From: Eustoma russellianum
Lineage: Eukaryota; Streptophyta; Magnoliopsida; Gentianales; Gentianaceae
Assembly (NCBI GenBank): GCA_036186865.1
Contig: AP025065.1
Span: 9,569,240-9,633,239 of the forward strand
Length of the DNA: 64,000 nucleotides
Direction of reading: 5' to 3'
This document shows positions 53,530-64,000 of the stretch, in pieces (position 1 is the first letter of the stretch; every line of letters starts with the position of its first letter). Position numbers and translations under genes: made by a program. The notes below the pieces were generated by a model. That model was not told where the DNA came from. It was given only the letters and a program-made list of their open reading frames with translations, and searched no databases.

Positions 53530-56500
53530 ATAGAGGCACTAACTAGCGATGGAAGATTGTGGCAATTGTAATGTTGCGTCTGAGGAAATAGCATTGCATG
53601 TTGGGCAAGATAGTGAGCCGCCATGTTTGCCTCTCTTAAACATGTCTTAACTCTAGACGATGGTGATGAAGTAGGGTCTGTAGAAGTCCGAAATGAAAAT
53701 TTCCAGAAACCCGCTGGGGTTGCTTGTGGCGTTGCAGTATTTGTTCACAATCAGTCTCTAAAATGATAGAGCGATGCAGTGGAAGGAAGTATAGCAGCCC
53801 AAACAACGCTGCATGTATCTCTGCAAGAAAAGGTGGACTCGCAAGCAAGCGGAAGGAGACTGTTCATACACAGATACCTGAAGAATCTCGTAAAATAGCC
53901 CCCCCTGAAGCATGATGTCGACCAACAGCTGCATCCACATTCAATTTCAACTGGCCTAAAGGAGGTGTTCGCCATCGAACGACTTGAAGACATGGGGAGC
54001 GAAGGGGTGGGATCCATGAAAGATGTAATGGTGGTCCTGTTGCAAGCTTCGATCCATGTATTGTTTTAAACCACACTTCAATGTCATAGTGAATGAAGGC
54101 CCGAAAGGCGGAAGGGACAAAAGAATGCGACTCCCCATATATCAGAGAAGCATAGGCGTGCCAGATGTTAGATATGACAATACCTGACTACAATTTTTAA
54201 GACCCAAAGAGTGTTGAAGATGAGGATCGATACCACCACGACAGCAGATATTGTCGAAGATGCAATCATATGGGCGCTAAGCCGTGTAGCTCAGAAGCAA
54301 AAAAATCCCAAACAGAACGAATAGTAGTGCAGTATAAAAAGACATGATACACAGTGGCAGAGACTTGCCTGCAAAAAGGACACTGTGTTGGACGAGCAGC
54401 TGAGTACTTGCCAATGTAATCCTGAAAAGGCATAGCGGAATGAAAAAGACACCATAATAATATCTTTGTGGCTGGCGAGTGATGCTTGAACCAAATAAAT
54501 CGAGCAGATATTATCGTTGGGCTCGGCGTCCGGCATATGTCATAAGCAGAGCTTAAGGAGAACTCTCCCAACATAGACGGCGTCCAAGTGAGCAAAGATC
54601 CATGGCCTGTAGAATGAGCAGAACATGTAGGATGAATTCGACATATAAGCCTCCATACTGGGGAATCCTGTAAACGTGGCATATAGTCTCCCCTGCGCCC
54701 GTATTTAAGATGCATATATTGACTCCAAAGCGTGTCGTGCTTCTGATATGTCTACCGTATCCTACAATGATATGCTTGTTGTAACTCGCTAAGATCTCGA
54801 AGGCCTAAACCTCCTTCCTCCAAAGGTGTCGTAATAGTAGACCAGGCAACCCAATAATGACGATGTCCCCAGTAGAAGACCGCCATTTTCCTTCCGATGG
54901 TTTTGATGATGGATTTAGGCAAACCCCCTGCTGCAAGAACATGTAATGGCAAAGCCGAGATCACAGAATGAAGCAATATCAAACGTCCTACGGAAGAAAG
55001 GAACTGAGAGTGCCATCCATGCAATCGAGCATCAATATGTTGAATCAGAGAAGTGCAATATCGAGAGCGATTGATACCCTTATGTAAGTAGGGGCCTAGG
55101 TAGCGAAATGGTAATGCAGAGCTACGCATGCCCAACATGGTCTCAAAAGCATGACGTCGGTGTGTAGTTATGCGAGCAGATGGAATAAAGCTGCTCTTGT
55201 GAAAATTTACCTTCTAACCAGATGCAGCTTCATAGGATGCTAAGAATGTATGAAATCTGCTTAAATTACGCTGTGTTCCTCTCAAGAAGACAAGAAGGTC
55301 ATCCGCATATGCCAAGTGAGTAATAGTAAAAGAGACCCTGCCAACCCTAAAAGGTTGCAGTGCATCAGAGGCAACCATGAATTTTAAGCCTCTGCTGAAA
55401 CTCTCAGACGATAAAATAAAAAGTAGAGGAGAGAGGGGATCACCTTGCTTGACCCCCTATAGGGCCGAAAGGGCATAGACGGCTGGCCATTTATCAATAC
55501 GGATAAGGTAGTGGCACCTAAATGGTTTAGAATAAGCCGAATAAAGAAATTAGAGAAACCAAATTTCCGCAGCAGCAATTCCAGATATTCCCAGCTAACT
55601 CTATCGAAAGCCTTCATCATGTCTAGCTTTAAACATAACTGAGAGCCTCCCCTGTCAAGCATATGAATCATCTCGTGTGCCATTAAGACTTGTGTCGAAA
55701 TATCATGACCAGGCAAAAACCCTGTCTGTTCTGGAGATATCAACTTGGGTAGCAAGCTACTTAAGCGTGTGGCAATGATTCGAGTACAAACTTTACTCAG
55801 GAAATTTGTAAGACAAATGGGTCGAAAGTCACCAAATGTTTGAGGAGATGATGTCTTTGGAATCAACGTGATAAGTGCACTAGCCATCGCCGATGGCTGA
55901 GGAATTCCAAGAAAAAATTCCTGTACTGCTTTAACAACATCTGAATGAATAAAGTGCCAACAAGAACGATAAAACGCACCATGAAATCCATCTGGCCCTG
56001 CTGCACTATGTGGGTCTAAATGCCACATTGAATCCTTGACCTCTGTCTCTGTAGGCAACTGTGTAAGCATGGTATTGTCTTCATCTGTGATCAGAGTAGG
56101 TATGTTTGATAAAATAGCAGTGTGATTATGCGATGCTTCATTAGCAAACAATGAAGTGTAGAAAGAGACTGCTTCGGACATGATATCTGTAGAGGTCGTA
56201 CACAATTCCCCATTGGACGTTCGGATTTGTTGAATCCGTAACTGAGATCGTCTTCCTTTTACTATAGAGTGAAAATAACGTGTATTGGCATCCCCTTCTT
56301 TAAGCCATTTTACTCGTGCCTTTTGTTTCCAAAAATATAGTTCATACTTGGAGACGCGTATATAATCAGCCTTAGCCCGATGATATGTCTCACGCGTATC
56401 TGCATTAGGATCCGCAAGCCAGGACGATTCTGCTGTGTTAAGGTGAGATTCCGCATGCGTGAGATTGGTAAAGATATTACCAAAGATTTTCTTATTCCAT

Positions 56501-57345
56501 CGTCGAATGTCTCGCTTGAATAAAAATAATTTAGAATAGAAGCCATACATTCCGCCAGTGGTGGGATACGTTGACCAAACATCCTTTGCATAAGAGTGGA
56601 AATCCGGATGTAATAACCACGACTCTAGAAACCGGAAAGACCTTGTACCACCAGTCGGACTTTGTCTACATATGAACAATAATGGTGTGTGGTCCGAAGT
56701 TACTCGCGGGAGATGTGTGAGCTGCATGTCTTCAAATACATCTTGGAATGCAGAATTTATAAAAAGCCAATCCAATCTACGACAAACACGTCCTAATCCC
56801 CTCCCATCAATCCAAGTGAATCTAGGGTCATGATACTGTGGAGCCATAAGAGAGCAAGACTCAATACAATCGTTGAAGTCTTGTAACGCTGCAATATTGG
56901 GATGAGAGCGTCCACTATGATCATCAAGTTCTCGAAAGGTGTTGAAATCCCCACCCACCATCCATGGCAAAGAGGACCCCCCTGAAAAATCACACAAAGA
57001 CTGCCAAAGAGAGCGGCGCAATGCTGAAGTATGCTTGGCATATACTATCGACAATACAAACATTAACTGAAGTGGGCGAAAGATCAGAGTAAAATGCACC
57101 ATTTGATCTTGATCCTGCGTAGCAAGCAGTTGAAAATCTGAGTCACACCAGCAAAACCATATATGTTCCGAATGAGAAGCATAATTGTGCTTAAAACCAA
57201 GACTCAAAGTAAACCCGGTAATCTGTGAAGCAGGAAGTTTTGGTTCAATCAGTGCAAGCAAGTGTAAGCGATGTTCACGTATCAAATTATGCAATTGTGG
57301 TATGGAGGCACGCATGCCTCTGACATTCCATATTAATGTATTCAT
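53530..57345 (-). pseudogene. LINE C ORF2 (endonuclease, RT, RNase H), broken
   Basis: Starts MNTLIWNVRGMR at 57345. Open for 653 codons: endonuclease (LLALIEPKLPAS, MVGGDFNTFRELDDHSGR, TSDHTPLLFI, all motifs kept) and RT (SAAGPDGFHGAFYRSCW, IPKTSSPQTFGDFRPICL, KLDMMKAFDRVSW). A frameshift near 55450 falls in the Q-G-D-P motif. Remains continue with HLAYADDLLVF near 55300, open blocks 55138-54752 and 54715-54266, and RNase H (LKLNVDAAVGRHHASGGAIL, AEIHAALFGL) to about 53530. The first 60% is intact and motif A keeps its Asp, unlike LINE A. Confidence 0.88.
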
Positions 57346-57368
57346 TGAAAAAGGTTAGAGTTACTTCC

Positions 57369-58621
57369 CTACAAGACGTGCGAAGCACTGCGTGTTAAGA
57401 TATTTGTTGGTGGCAAAGGTGGCAGATCCTTCTTAGACTGGCGTTTTCGACGTGGCACAACTGGAATAAATTCGGCCTCCTCAACCTGCTCCTGTAGGCG
57501 CGAGATCAAGACATCCTCCTCTGGTGACGGAGGCAGAAATTGCATGCGTCTAACTACGTCCTCTGAGACATTCTGCAACTCCTCCATTGGCTCTTCTGTT
57601 GGTAGTTCAGTATCGGAGGAATGGCCCATGTCACATTGAATTGGATTATGTGTGGAAGGTTCAGCTGGCGCGTCAAAAAAATCCGACTGCATTTCGGTGG
57701 CATGATCAAAAGGTATGGCTGTAGCAGAAACAGACTCATTAACAGCCTGTTGATCCATATGTAATTGCGCAGGAGGAAGATCAGACAGTTGAGCTGTAGG
57801 GGGCTGCACAGGGGGAGAAGTATCTGCATGGGGATCCACTACTGTTTTCTTCTTTATGGGTGTCCATCGCTGAGCCCTTGGACGAGGAGGGGGAGGTGGC
57901 AGGGGAGGTGGTGGCACAGCGGTAGTAGTTTTTTCTGGGCATAAATCCGTTGCATGTCCTAAACGGCGACACGAGGAGCAAAACAAGGGAAGATCTTCAT
58001 AAACCACGGTTTGCAGAATAAATCTGTTCTTAGCTTGCAAATAAATTTTTTGAGGTAGGTCTTGTGATACGTCAACCTCAACGCACACTCTTGCAACCGA
58101 TGGACGAAGGCCATCCGATGTTGCGACATCCAACTTTAAGGGCGTGCCTATGGGTCGAACAATCTCAAACAATGCTTCTCGACGATGTAGATGAATTGGC
58201 AATCCAGATCGGCACAATTGGAACATTAGCGGTTGGATCAAAATCTACAATCCATTTAGTGATTCTCATATGGCATCCAGAAACATGACAGGATCGCCGA
58301 TAGAAGCAGTGCAGATAATCTGCCTCGTTTCGAAAATTTCAAAAGAATGTTCTTTTGATCGATAAGAGTAATGCACAAATCATGACGAAAACCAATCTTT
58401 TCGAAAACTTCACATATAACTTTCAAAGGTGGGCGACCATACCAGAATGTACCCACTACTGAATATCTGAGCGGAGCAGCTAAGGCATCAATCTCCGAAT
58501 CTGTGAAGGATATTAGTGGAATGCCCTTATAGTGAGATGTCGTTTTCGATGAAATTGAGATAGAAACGGCAGATGAAGAACCGGAGACAATGTCGGCAAA
58601 AGAGGGTGGAGCGGAAGCCAT
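57369..58621 (-). pseudogene. LINE C ORF1 (DUF4283 plus CCHC), broken
   Basis: ATG 58621 opens MASAPPSFADIVSGSSS. A frameshift near 58300 separates the DUF4283 start (VGTFWYGRPPLKVICEVFEK) from the remainder, open from 58241. The zinc knuckle CSSCRRLGHATDLC and a polyproline run follow, then an acidic tail and VVPRRKRQSKKDLPP. A TAG ends it 12 codons before the position of the LINE A stop; the original stop still overlaps the ORF2 ATG as ATGA. Confidence 0.85.
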
Positions 58622-58770
58622 GGCGGGAAAAGAAATCTCCTTTGGAGTGTATTCAGCGAGAGTTGATCAGCGGTGTGCGTAAAAGATCAGCGGGATGAGG
58701 GTGGCGGTGGGCATACGGCGGCGGCGGCTATTGCCGCAGGGACAAACACGATCGCCAGAGCATCATATTC

Positions 58771-58950
58771 TATATATATATACATATATATATATATACA
58801 TATATATACATATATATATATACATATATATATATACATATATATATATACATATATATATACATATATATATACATATATATATATATGTGTGTGTGTG
58901 TGTGTATATATGTGTGTGTGTATATATATATATGTATATGTATATATACA
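58771..58950. repeat. (TA)n/(TG)n microsatellite at the 5' end of LINE C
   Basis: About 180 bp of TATATACA units, then TGTGTG and TATATA. ORFs here (repeated YIYIYI) are artefacts of the repeat. Confidence 0.95.
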
Positions 58951-59460
58951 CAATTCCGGTGACAACCATTATATACTACGCCTATAAACATATAAACATC
59001 AATCGTTCTACCGAAATTCATGCATAATTCACATAAAACATATTAATAAAATTTGTAATAAAATTCTAAGTAGAGGGGATGATTACTTATTTGATTCGTA
59101 TACTATAACGTAAACAAATGGAATTTAAAACGTGTAAAGACAAGCTTTTTCCTCTTTCTCCAAGAGGGAAGTTTTGGCCAGGAGAATTTTTTTCCCGTTG
59201 CTTTTCGGTTTTGGGAGGGGACGTTGGGGGAAGGATTTAAGGTGGGTAGAAGGAAATTTTTTTAATTAAGGGTGGATCAAAACCGCTGGGTGGGGAAGGG
59301 ATTTTAGACAATTTCTTAGGTTCCCATTTAGTGGGGGAGTTGACTGCCCCCACTAACTGACGGTTTGAAATAGTTTATTTTTATTTTTATATTTTTTGCA
59401 TTTAAGGAATTTTTTTGCTTATTTATTTATTATTATTGCTTTTTTATTATCACATTTTTT
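58951..59460. other. Spacer between LINE C and the gag of E
   Basis: No gene. It is probably the far part of the gypsy-like LTR begun at 48801. G-rich runs lie near 59210-59300, a hairpin TAGTGGGGGAGT/ACTGCCCCCACTA at about 59329-59355, and a T-rich end (59380-59462). Confidence 0.45.
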
Positions 59461-59469
59461 TTGAAAACA

Positions 59470-59857
59470 CACGTACACTACTACTACCTTCATGTTTTAA
59501 TTCTAGTGATCTCCACATATCGTGTGCACTTGTGCAATTTGAAACATATCCTGCTTCAGAAGTCGTTAGACTATTCAAAAGTAATTGCATAGCTTTAGCA
59601 TTCATGGACATTTTCTTTTTATCTTCGGTTGACCATTCACTTCTATATTTTTCTACTTCTTGTGTGACTCCACTAACTTGTACAATTTTCATTCGAACGT
59701 ACGGCCCATCTTCAACTATAGACCATAAATCGATGTCTATAGCCATTAAGAATAGCCTTATCCTAAGTTTCCAACGAACGAAATTATTACCATTGAAAAG
59801 AGTAGGACGTTGTGTAGACATACCTTCCAACTTATCTTTGTGAGAAACTATGGTCAT
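59470..59857 (-). pseudogene. gag: Sirevirus E gag, N-terminal part only
   Basis: ATG 59857 opens MTIVSHKDKLEGMSTQRPTL, parallel to the gag start in B. Open through NFVRWKLRIRLFLMAIDIDL, SMNAKAMQLLLNSL and SAHDMWRSLELKHEG, the SIRE-type capsid N-terminus. After KHEG at about 59470 the match to B and C ends and T-rich foreign sequence follows. The rest of capsid, nucleocapsid and coiled coil are absent. Confidence 0.85.
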
Positions 59858-59963
59858 TGTATGTACCTTTATTTTGAGATGTGCAGGCTACAAAGAATTG
59901 TTGTTTCTTTGCCTTATCTTGTTCGTATGGTGTTGAATCTTGCTTCTTTGAGTGGTGTTGGCT

Positions 59964-59978
59964 TGGCTTTGATACCAA
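59964..59978 (-). other. Primer binding site of Sirevirus E
   Basis: GGCTTTGATACCAAT on the + strand reads ATTGGTATCAAAGCC on the - strand, one mismatch from the initiator-Met site TGGTATCAGAGC. It lies directly next to the LTR. Confidence 0.85.
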
Positions 59979-59979
59979 T

Positions 59980-62576
59980 TGTTGGACCATGTATCTGCAG
60001 TAAACACCACTAGAGGGGGAGGAATAGTGGTTAGCAGAAATTACACTACTACCCTTTAACAAAATCCCCTTTGAAAATAGAATCTGAGACCTCCTCAGAC
60101 TCAGTACCCGTATTTGTAAAATTCAAAATCAGTGTACAAAACTCCAAGAATTATGAAAAATTTCAGAACTTAACTTCAATGTCTTGACAAGACTCTGTCC
60201 AAACATTACATAAAAATAAAATCGTTTGACCCTTCAAACAAATAAAAAGATTCAGATGGTCAATCTGAATAGAATTGGACAGAATGTTGCTGAAATTTGA
60301 AAACGTTTTTCTCTTTGAATACTCAACCAACAAAGGTTGATCTTTATGTCAAAACACTCCTAAGGATGTCTAGTTTATGTTTTCAAAAGGACCTGACCTT
60401 AAACAATTCTTGATTAAAACAGAATTCAAGTTTTCTCAAAACTGATCAGATTGCAGCTAGATTGGAGTAGTTATCTTGCAACGACTTAAAGACTAACTTT
60501 CCCTTGCTCAAATCAAGTGATTCTTGTTGTAAATGAAAGCTAACAGTCTAAAGTGTAACTCCACCAAAAAATACGAATTTTGAAAAGTGTTTTGCCATTT
60601 TTTCAAAATGTGAGAAATTGTGTGAAATCTGCAGTGAAAACGAGCAGAAAAGCAGAAAAGAGAAAAGAAGACAAGAACACCAAAAAATTTATCCTGGTTT
60701 GGTCAATGTCACCTACTCCAGTCCCAAGGAACACCCTTCTTTGGATTTCACTATGGTAAGAACAAACTTACAATAAGAACCAAGCTTGATCATTGGGTTA
60801 AACACCAACTCTATTCAAGACTTGGATGAACACCTCTATGCAACTCTTGTTGCAACACCTCTATCACCTATTGATATAGCCTTATAGATTTGGCTAATCA
60901 ATCTTACAAGTGTAACCCAAGAAGGCGTGTATATGTAACTCAACAAGAACAAGAAATGAAACACCTTAGCTACACAAAGAAAGAATCAAGAAGAAGAGAA
61001 TAGCAAGAGTGATCTTCAAGTTTGCTTGAAAGTTGTGTGTTCTTCTTCTTCACGTTTGCCTTCTATTTATAGGGTGAAATGAACCTTGAAGATAAGAACT
61101 CCAATGTGTCACCATCTTCATCATCAATGCTTAAGTGTCTTCACACTATTGGTTGGCCACATAATCACTTGTACACTTGGCAAAATAAAACAACATAATT
61201 GGTCTACCTTTGTGCACATATTGGCTGATTTTTAGTCTTGAAAGGTGACTTGGAATTTGCTTGAAAAATGAAGATAATACCAAAGGGTAATACCACCAAC
61301 AAAACCTCAACTCCTTGGAAAGATAATAGGCATGTGATTGCTGAAAATTTTGAACAATTTAGCCCTTTTCTACCATGTAGCCGTTGGCTACAATTTCAAA
61401 TGTTTCGAAGTTGGCAATTTTGTCAACTAGCTTCTTTTTGGTTGGTCCACTTGTCACCAAGTTATAAAATGAGTACACCATCATTTTTACCTGTATATAC
61501 ACGTTTTTTAGGCTGTATACATGCATATCCACTCAAAAATTTGAAGAAGAAATCAACAAATAATAGTTGACAAGATTATGTCAACATATAATATCGAAAT
61601 TCCCACAATTTTTCCTTATAGGTTGTGATGAATTCCTCATCAAGAACACCTTCAAATTCTCAAAAAAAAAATGATGATTAAGACTTTCCAATAACATATA
61701 TAAGAAGGTCTTCAAGAAAAAAATAGAATGTGACATCACAACTCGTCACATATCCCGCTACTGTCGATAATATCATCAATTGAGAGAAATAATAGAAAAC
61801 CACCAAATAATCTTCAAGATAATCATAAATGAGCTTCAGAATGAAAATAATAATATACTCAAGAGATTCCTTGAGTAAAAATATCAAAACTGCCTCAGGG
61901 GTAAAATGACCAAATACCCCTGGTGAGAGAAAACTCCAGAAATGGCCCCGATGGTCAGAAATAGATATAATAGCACCTTTGTGATGATCAATAAAATATG
62001 AACATGTCCTTGAAATATTTTCACCATGTCATGTACCTAAAAAACTTAAAATACCAATTTTGCCCTTTTTGGTAAGTTGTAGAAACTTCCAAGACACATT
62101 AGTCACCAGACATTTATAATCATCAAAAACACATAATATCAACATAATGAACATATACCATGTACGAATGAAAACAACCATTTTACCACATTTCAGAAAA
62201 ATATTTCTAAAAACCCTAAACATCGATCGATTGAAGTGCCTTAGCTTCAGAGATCGATGTCTCACAGTGAGTTTCAGAGTTGGTCTCTGGCTTACATCGA
62301 TCGACCGGAGTGAGGGTACATTGATCGATCGATGTGTCTCAGGTATAGAGATCGATGGCTCATAGTAAGATCTTAGTTTTTCTCTGCCTTACATAGATCG
62401 ATCGATGTGACAGATCGAAGAATGTCAATCGATCGAAGTGCAACAACCTGAGAGATCGATGTCATTTTTCTTTACTTTTTCAACTTTTAATCCTTTATAA
62501 CAGTATGTATAACATTTTTAAGTATTCACCACTTAAAATTATGACCTTGAAAATTATCCAAACATATTTCTCAGTA
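59980..62576 (-). repeat. 5' LTR of Sirevirus E (2597 bp)
   Basis: Matches 37308-39865 throughout. Plus-strand edges are TGTTGGACC and TTTCTCAGTA (the last three bases mutated from ACA). It contains the ATCGATCGAT cluster (62221-62462), the TATA box (61064-61071, - strand) and the CCTACTCCAGTC block (60711). Confidence 0.9.
61064..61071 (-). promoter_or_regulatory. TATA box in the 5' LTR of Sirevirus E
   Basis: TATAAATA on the - strand, identical to the 3' LTR copy. It would drive element transcription toward gag at 59857. Confidence 0.7.
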
Positions 62577-62581
62577 GTTCT
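62577..62581. other. Right target-site duplication of Sirevirus E (GTTCT)
   Basis: Second copy of the 5 bp found at 37303-37307. Confidence 0.9.
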
Positions 62582-63070
62582 ATTATGAACCATAAAGCAG
62601 AAGTCGGGTAGGCACGAAACTTTTCGTGTTCCACATGAACTCCCTTATGAACTATAAGGCGAAGGATTAATAATTGAGTTCCAACATGGAAAGTTGGGCA
62701 CATCGAAGAAGGCTGAGGAGTGCTAAATAGAATATGATGCTGAGCTGAGCGGAATACACTTTGTATTTAAACAGCGTAACAATAAATACTGAACAAGCAC
62801 TTGCTTTTCCATTTCAACAATGTATATCAAAGTTTGGATACATGCCAAATCTTGGACTCTTGCCTTTCAGGTCAACATGTCTGCTGACCTAGCTAGGCAG
62901 TCGTAGAAAATTGTCTATACAGAAATTACTCACATTAGCCTCTTTACAAGACTACTGTAGGGTTAGCCGAGGTGACCTTAGCTCCCCTTGAGCTTCTTTA
63001 AGGCTGACCTGTCTGGGTCAACCTTGTGTGTTCAGCGCTGTGCTACATGTGGCCAACTATGTCTGGGTCT
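62582..63070. other. Tat-like host element: tandem-repeat end and spacer
   Basis: Begins with the next unit of the 57-bp array (GGCACGAAAC at 62611), then non-coding DNA with GAGCTGAG (62733) and GGCTGACC-type motifs as at 3190-4340. On the - strand it follows the gag zinc finger where protease and RT would be expected. Only stops are found. Confidence 0.55.
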
Positions 63071-63074
63071 TTAT

Positions 63075-63992
63075 CCTCAGGCGACCTGCGTTGATAATCA
63101 GGTCGGCATCTTTCGTCAAGAGGAGGCCAGGTGAAATCCAGCATGTTAGATAATCTTGACCTCAGGTTGTAGTAACGTTGCAAGTAGCCTAGCTCGATTA
63201 GGCATTCAATTTCTACGGTGAGCTACCTGCAGTCCTCTGTATCATGCCTAATGTCATGGTGAAAAAGGCAGCACAGCTACGAATCCCTTTTGTGAATTGG
63301 ACACGTCAGGGGTCTTGGATCTCTTGCTAGGCCTTCCCTCCTCATGACGGATAAAATATGAGCCTTGGAGGCCAACAGAGGCATACACTCTTTACTTCGA
63401 CTTCACAGTCGTTTAAGAGCAGCGCGTCTCTCACGCGACTGGTCTCTGGCACCCTTGTCAACTTTTCTGTCATGTCTTAGTTGCTTAGCGCTTTCTGTGC
63501 GCGTTTGAAGTGGTGTGCCAGAGATTCCAAAGGCTAAGACGTGAGTTGGCGGCTAGGTCACTGACCTGAACACTTGGCTTCGGCCATGAACTCACCCCAA
63601 GATTCCGGATAGTACTGGGGGCGAGTTGAGGAGTACTCCATGTGCCCTCTTCTCTGAGGAGAGTCACTTGGAAGGACCTCACTGGGTCCAGCAACTGAAT
63701 CTTTCCCTTTCATCTCTCTCACCACAGCCTGGAACAAGTTTGTGTTTTGGGTCACATATTGAATAGCCCTTACATGCTCCTCATATGTGAATTCAACAGC
63801 AATAGTTGATGATTTTGCTGGACCTGAGAAGCCCTGCTCCACTGAGGTTGAGTTGATCATGGATGTCTTCGAGGGGTGGCAGATCTCCTGCCCCTTGCTA
63901 ACTGCTTTTATCCATATTTTCAATGATGGACAATAGGCTGGTTGCCTAGAAGGCCATTTAAAAAGTAACTTTAAGAAGAGTAGGAGGTTCAA
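63075..63992 (-). pseudogene. gag: Tat-lineage gypsy gag, degenerate
   Basis: On the - strand, 63992-63558 is open (EFTYEEHVRAIQYVTQNTN, GKDSVAGPSEVLPSDSPQRR). After shifts, 63273-63180 reads CLFHHDIRHDTEDC, a stop, LTVEIECLIELGYLQRYY. The order C-x2-H...H-D-T-E-D-C followed by E-I-E-x-L-I-x-x-G-Y-L is the gag zinc-finger region of Tat/RIRE2-type Ty3/gypsy elements; the usual Gly before H-D-T is Arg here. The frame is lost between the two parts. It probably belongs to the same element as the accessory ORF at 4357, with opposite strand as known in Tat elements. Confidence 0.6.
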
Positions 63993-64000
63993 GTCCTTCC

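Larger units (their letters stand above)
52723..58770 (-). mobile_element. LINE C, near full length, complement strand
   Basis: On the - strand: 5' UTR (58770-58622, with GCGGCAATAGCCGCCGCC as in LINE A), ORF1, ORF2, a 3' UTR with two stem-loops, the conserved 3' block (52853-52916), AATAAAA near 52740 and a tail merging with (TA)n. Microsatellites border both ends. It is about 6.0 kb. Confidence 0.9.
37308..62576 (-). mobile_element. Sirevirus E: SIRE-lineage copia element, - strand, heavily nested
   Basis: Two direct LTRs (37308-39865 and 59980-62576) with ends TGTTG...CAACA and a GTTCT target duplication. Internal parts read on the - strand: primer binding site, gag N-terminal part, a 10.6-kb foreign block, protease end and integrase, copia element F, the rest of integrase with RT and RNase H, and the polypurine array. 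The LTRs differ by roughly one base in ten by eye, so E is older than B and F. Confidence 0.92.

Noticed and set aside
58673..59027. ORFs rich in tyrosine and isoleucine on both strands
   Set aside because: They are translations of the (TA)n/(TATG)n microsatellite and have no start context or family.
63980..64000. tRNA T-arm-like GGTTCAAGTCC at the window end
   Set aside because: No acceptor stem, D arm or anticodon arm upstream.
1..64000. Endogenous pararetrovirus or envelope gene
   Set aside because: No movement, coat or envelope-type ORF was seen. All RT domains are copia or LINE type, and no env-like frame exists between pol and the 3' LTR of B.

Overview
The window is plant nuclear DNA made almost entirely of nested transposable elements. 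I find no intact host gene. The plant origin rests on several lineages seen together: Sirevirus-type Ty1/copia elements with very long LTRs and an extended gag, a Tat-type Ty3/gypsy gag with an antisense accessory ORF, an Au-like tRNA-derived SINE, DUF4283-type LINE ORF1 proteins, and a captured exon of a plant AGC (D6PK-like) protein kinase. Species cannot be named from this.

Layout from left to right. (1) 1-1538 is a decayed copia RT/RNase H fragment running into its 3' LTR at 1533, with an Au-like SINE at about 2621-2798. (2) About 3190-5428, 35738-37307 and 62577-64000 appear to be pieces of one old Tat-like gypsy element: an accessory ORF on the + strand, tandem-repeat DNA, and a gag on the - strand. 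No protease, RT or integrase is visible. Everything else sits inside it. (3) A gypsy-type LTR starts at 5429 and is cut at 8086 by Sirevirus B (8086-19128, + strand, gag-PR-INT-RT-RNH, degenerate). (4) 19129-25517 holds a 3' LINE fragment (G) followed directly by LINE A, which has an intact ORF1. (5) Sirevirus C (25518-35737, - strand) has only gag; LINE D is inserted in its 5' LTR. (6) Sirevirus E (37308-62576, - strand) has 2.6-kb LTRs and a 5-bp target duplication. It is broken by copia element F (42294-47915, 280-bp LTRs, 5-bp TSD). A further 10.6-kb block lies between its gag and protease: a gypsy-like LTR that holds a Pack-MULE (49965-51171) and the near full-length LINE C (about 52723-58770).

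Insertion order follows from the nesting: Tat-like host, then E, then F and the gypsy-like LTR, then the MULE and LINE C inside that LTR. Removing E plus one TSD copy restores the period of a tandem repeat in the host element, so this step is well supported.

The most notable observations are: a Pack-MULE with 314-bp TIRs and a 10-bp TSD carrying a D6PK-like kinase exon with its splice donor; a block of about 60 nt in the LINE 3' UTRs that is nearly invariant and reappears twice in copia element F; paired stem-loops in every LINE 3' UTR whose stems change sequence but keep most pairing; LINE tails made of (TA)n; and a gag-only Sirevirus. All boundaries were read by eye. Those marked uncertain need alignment.
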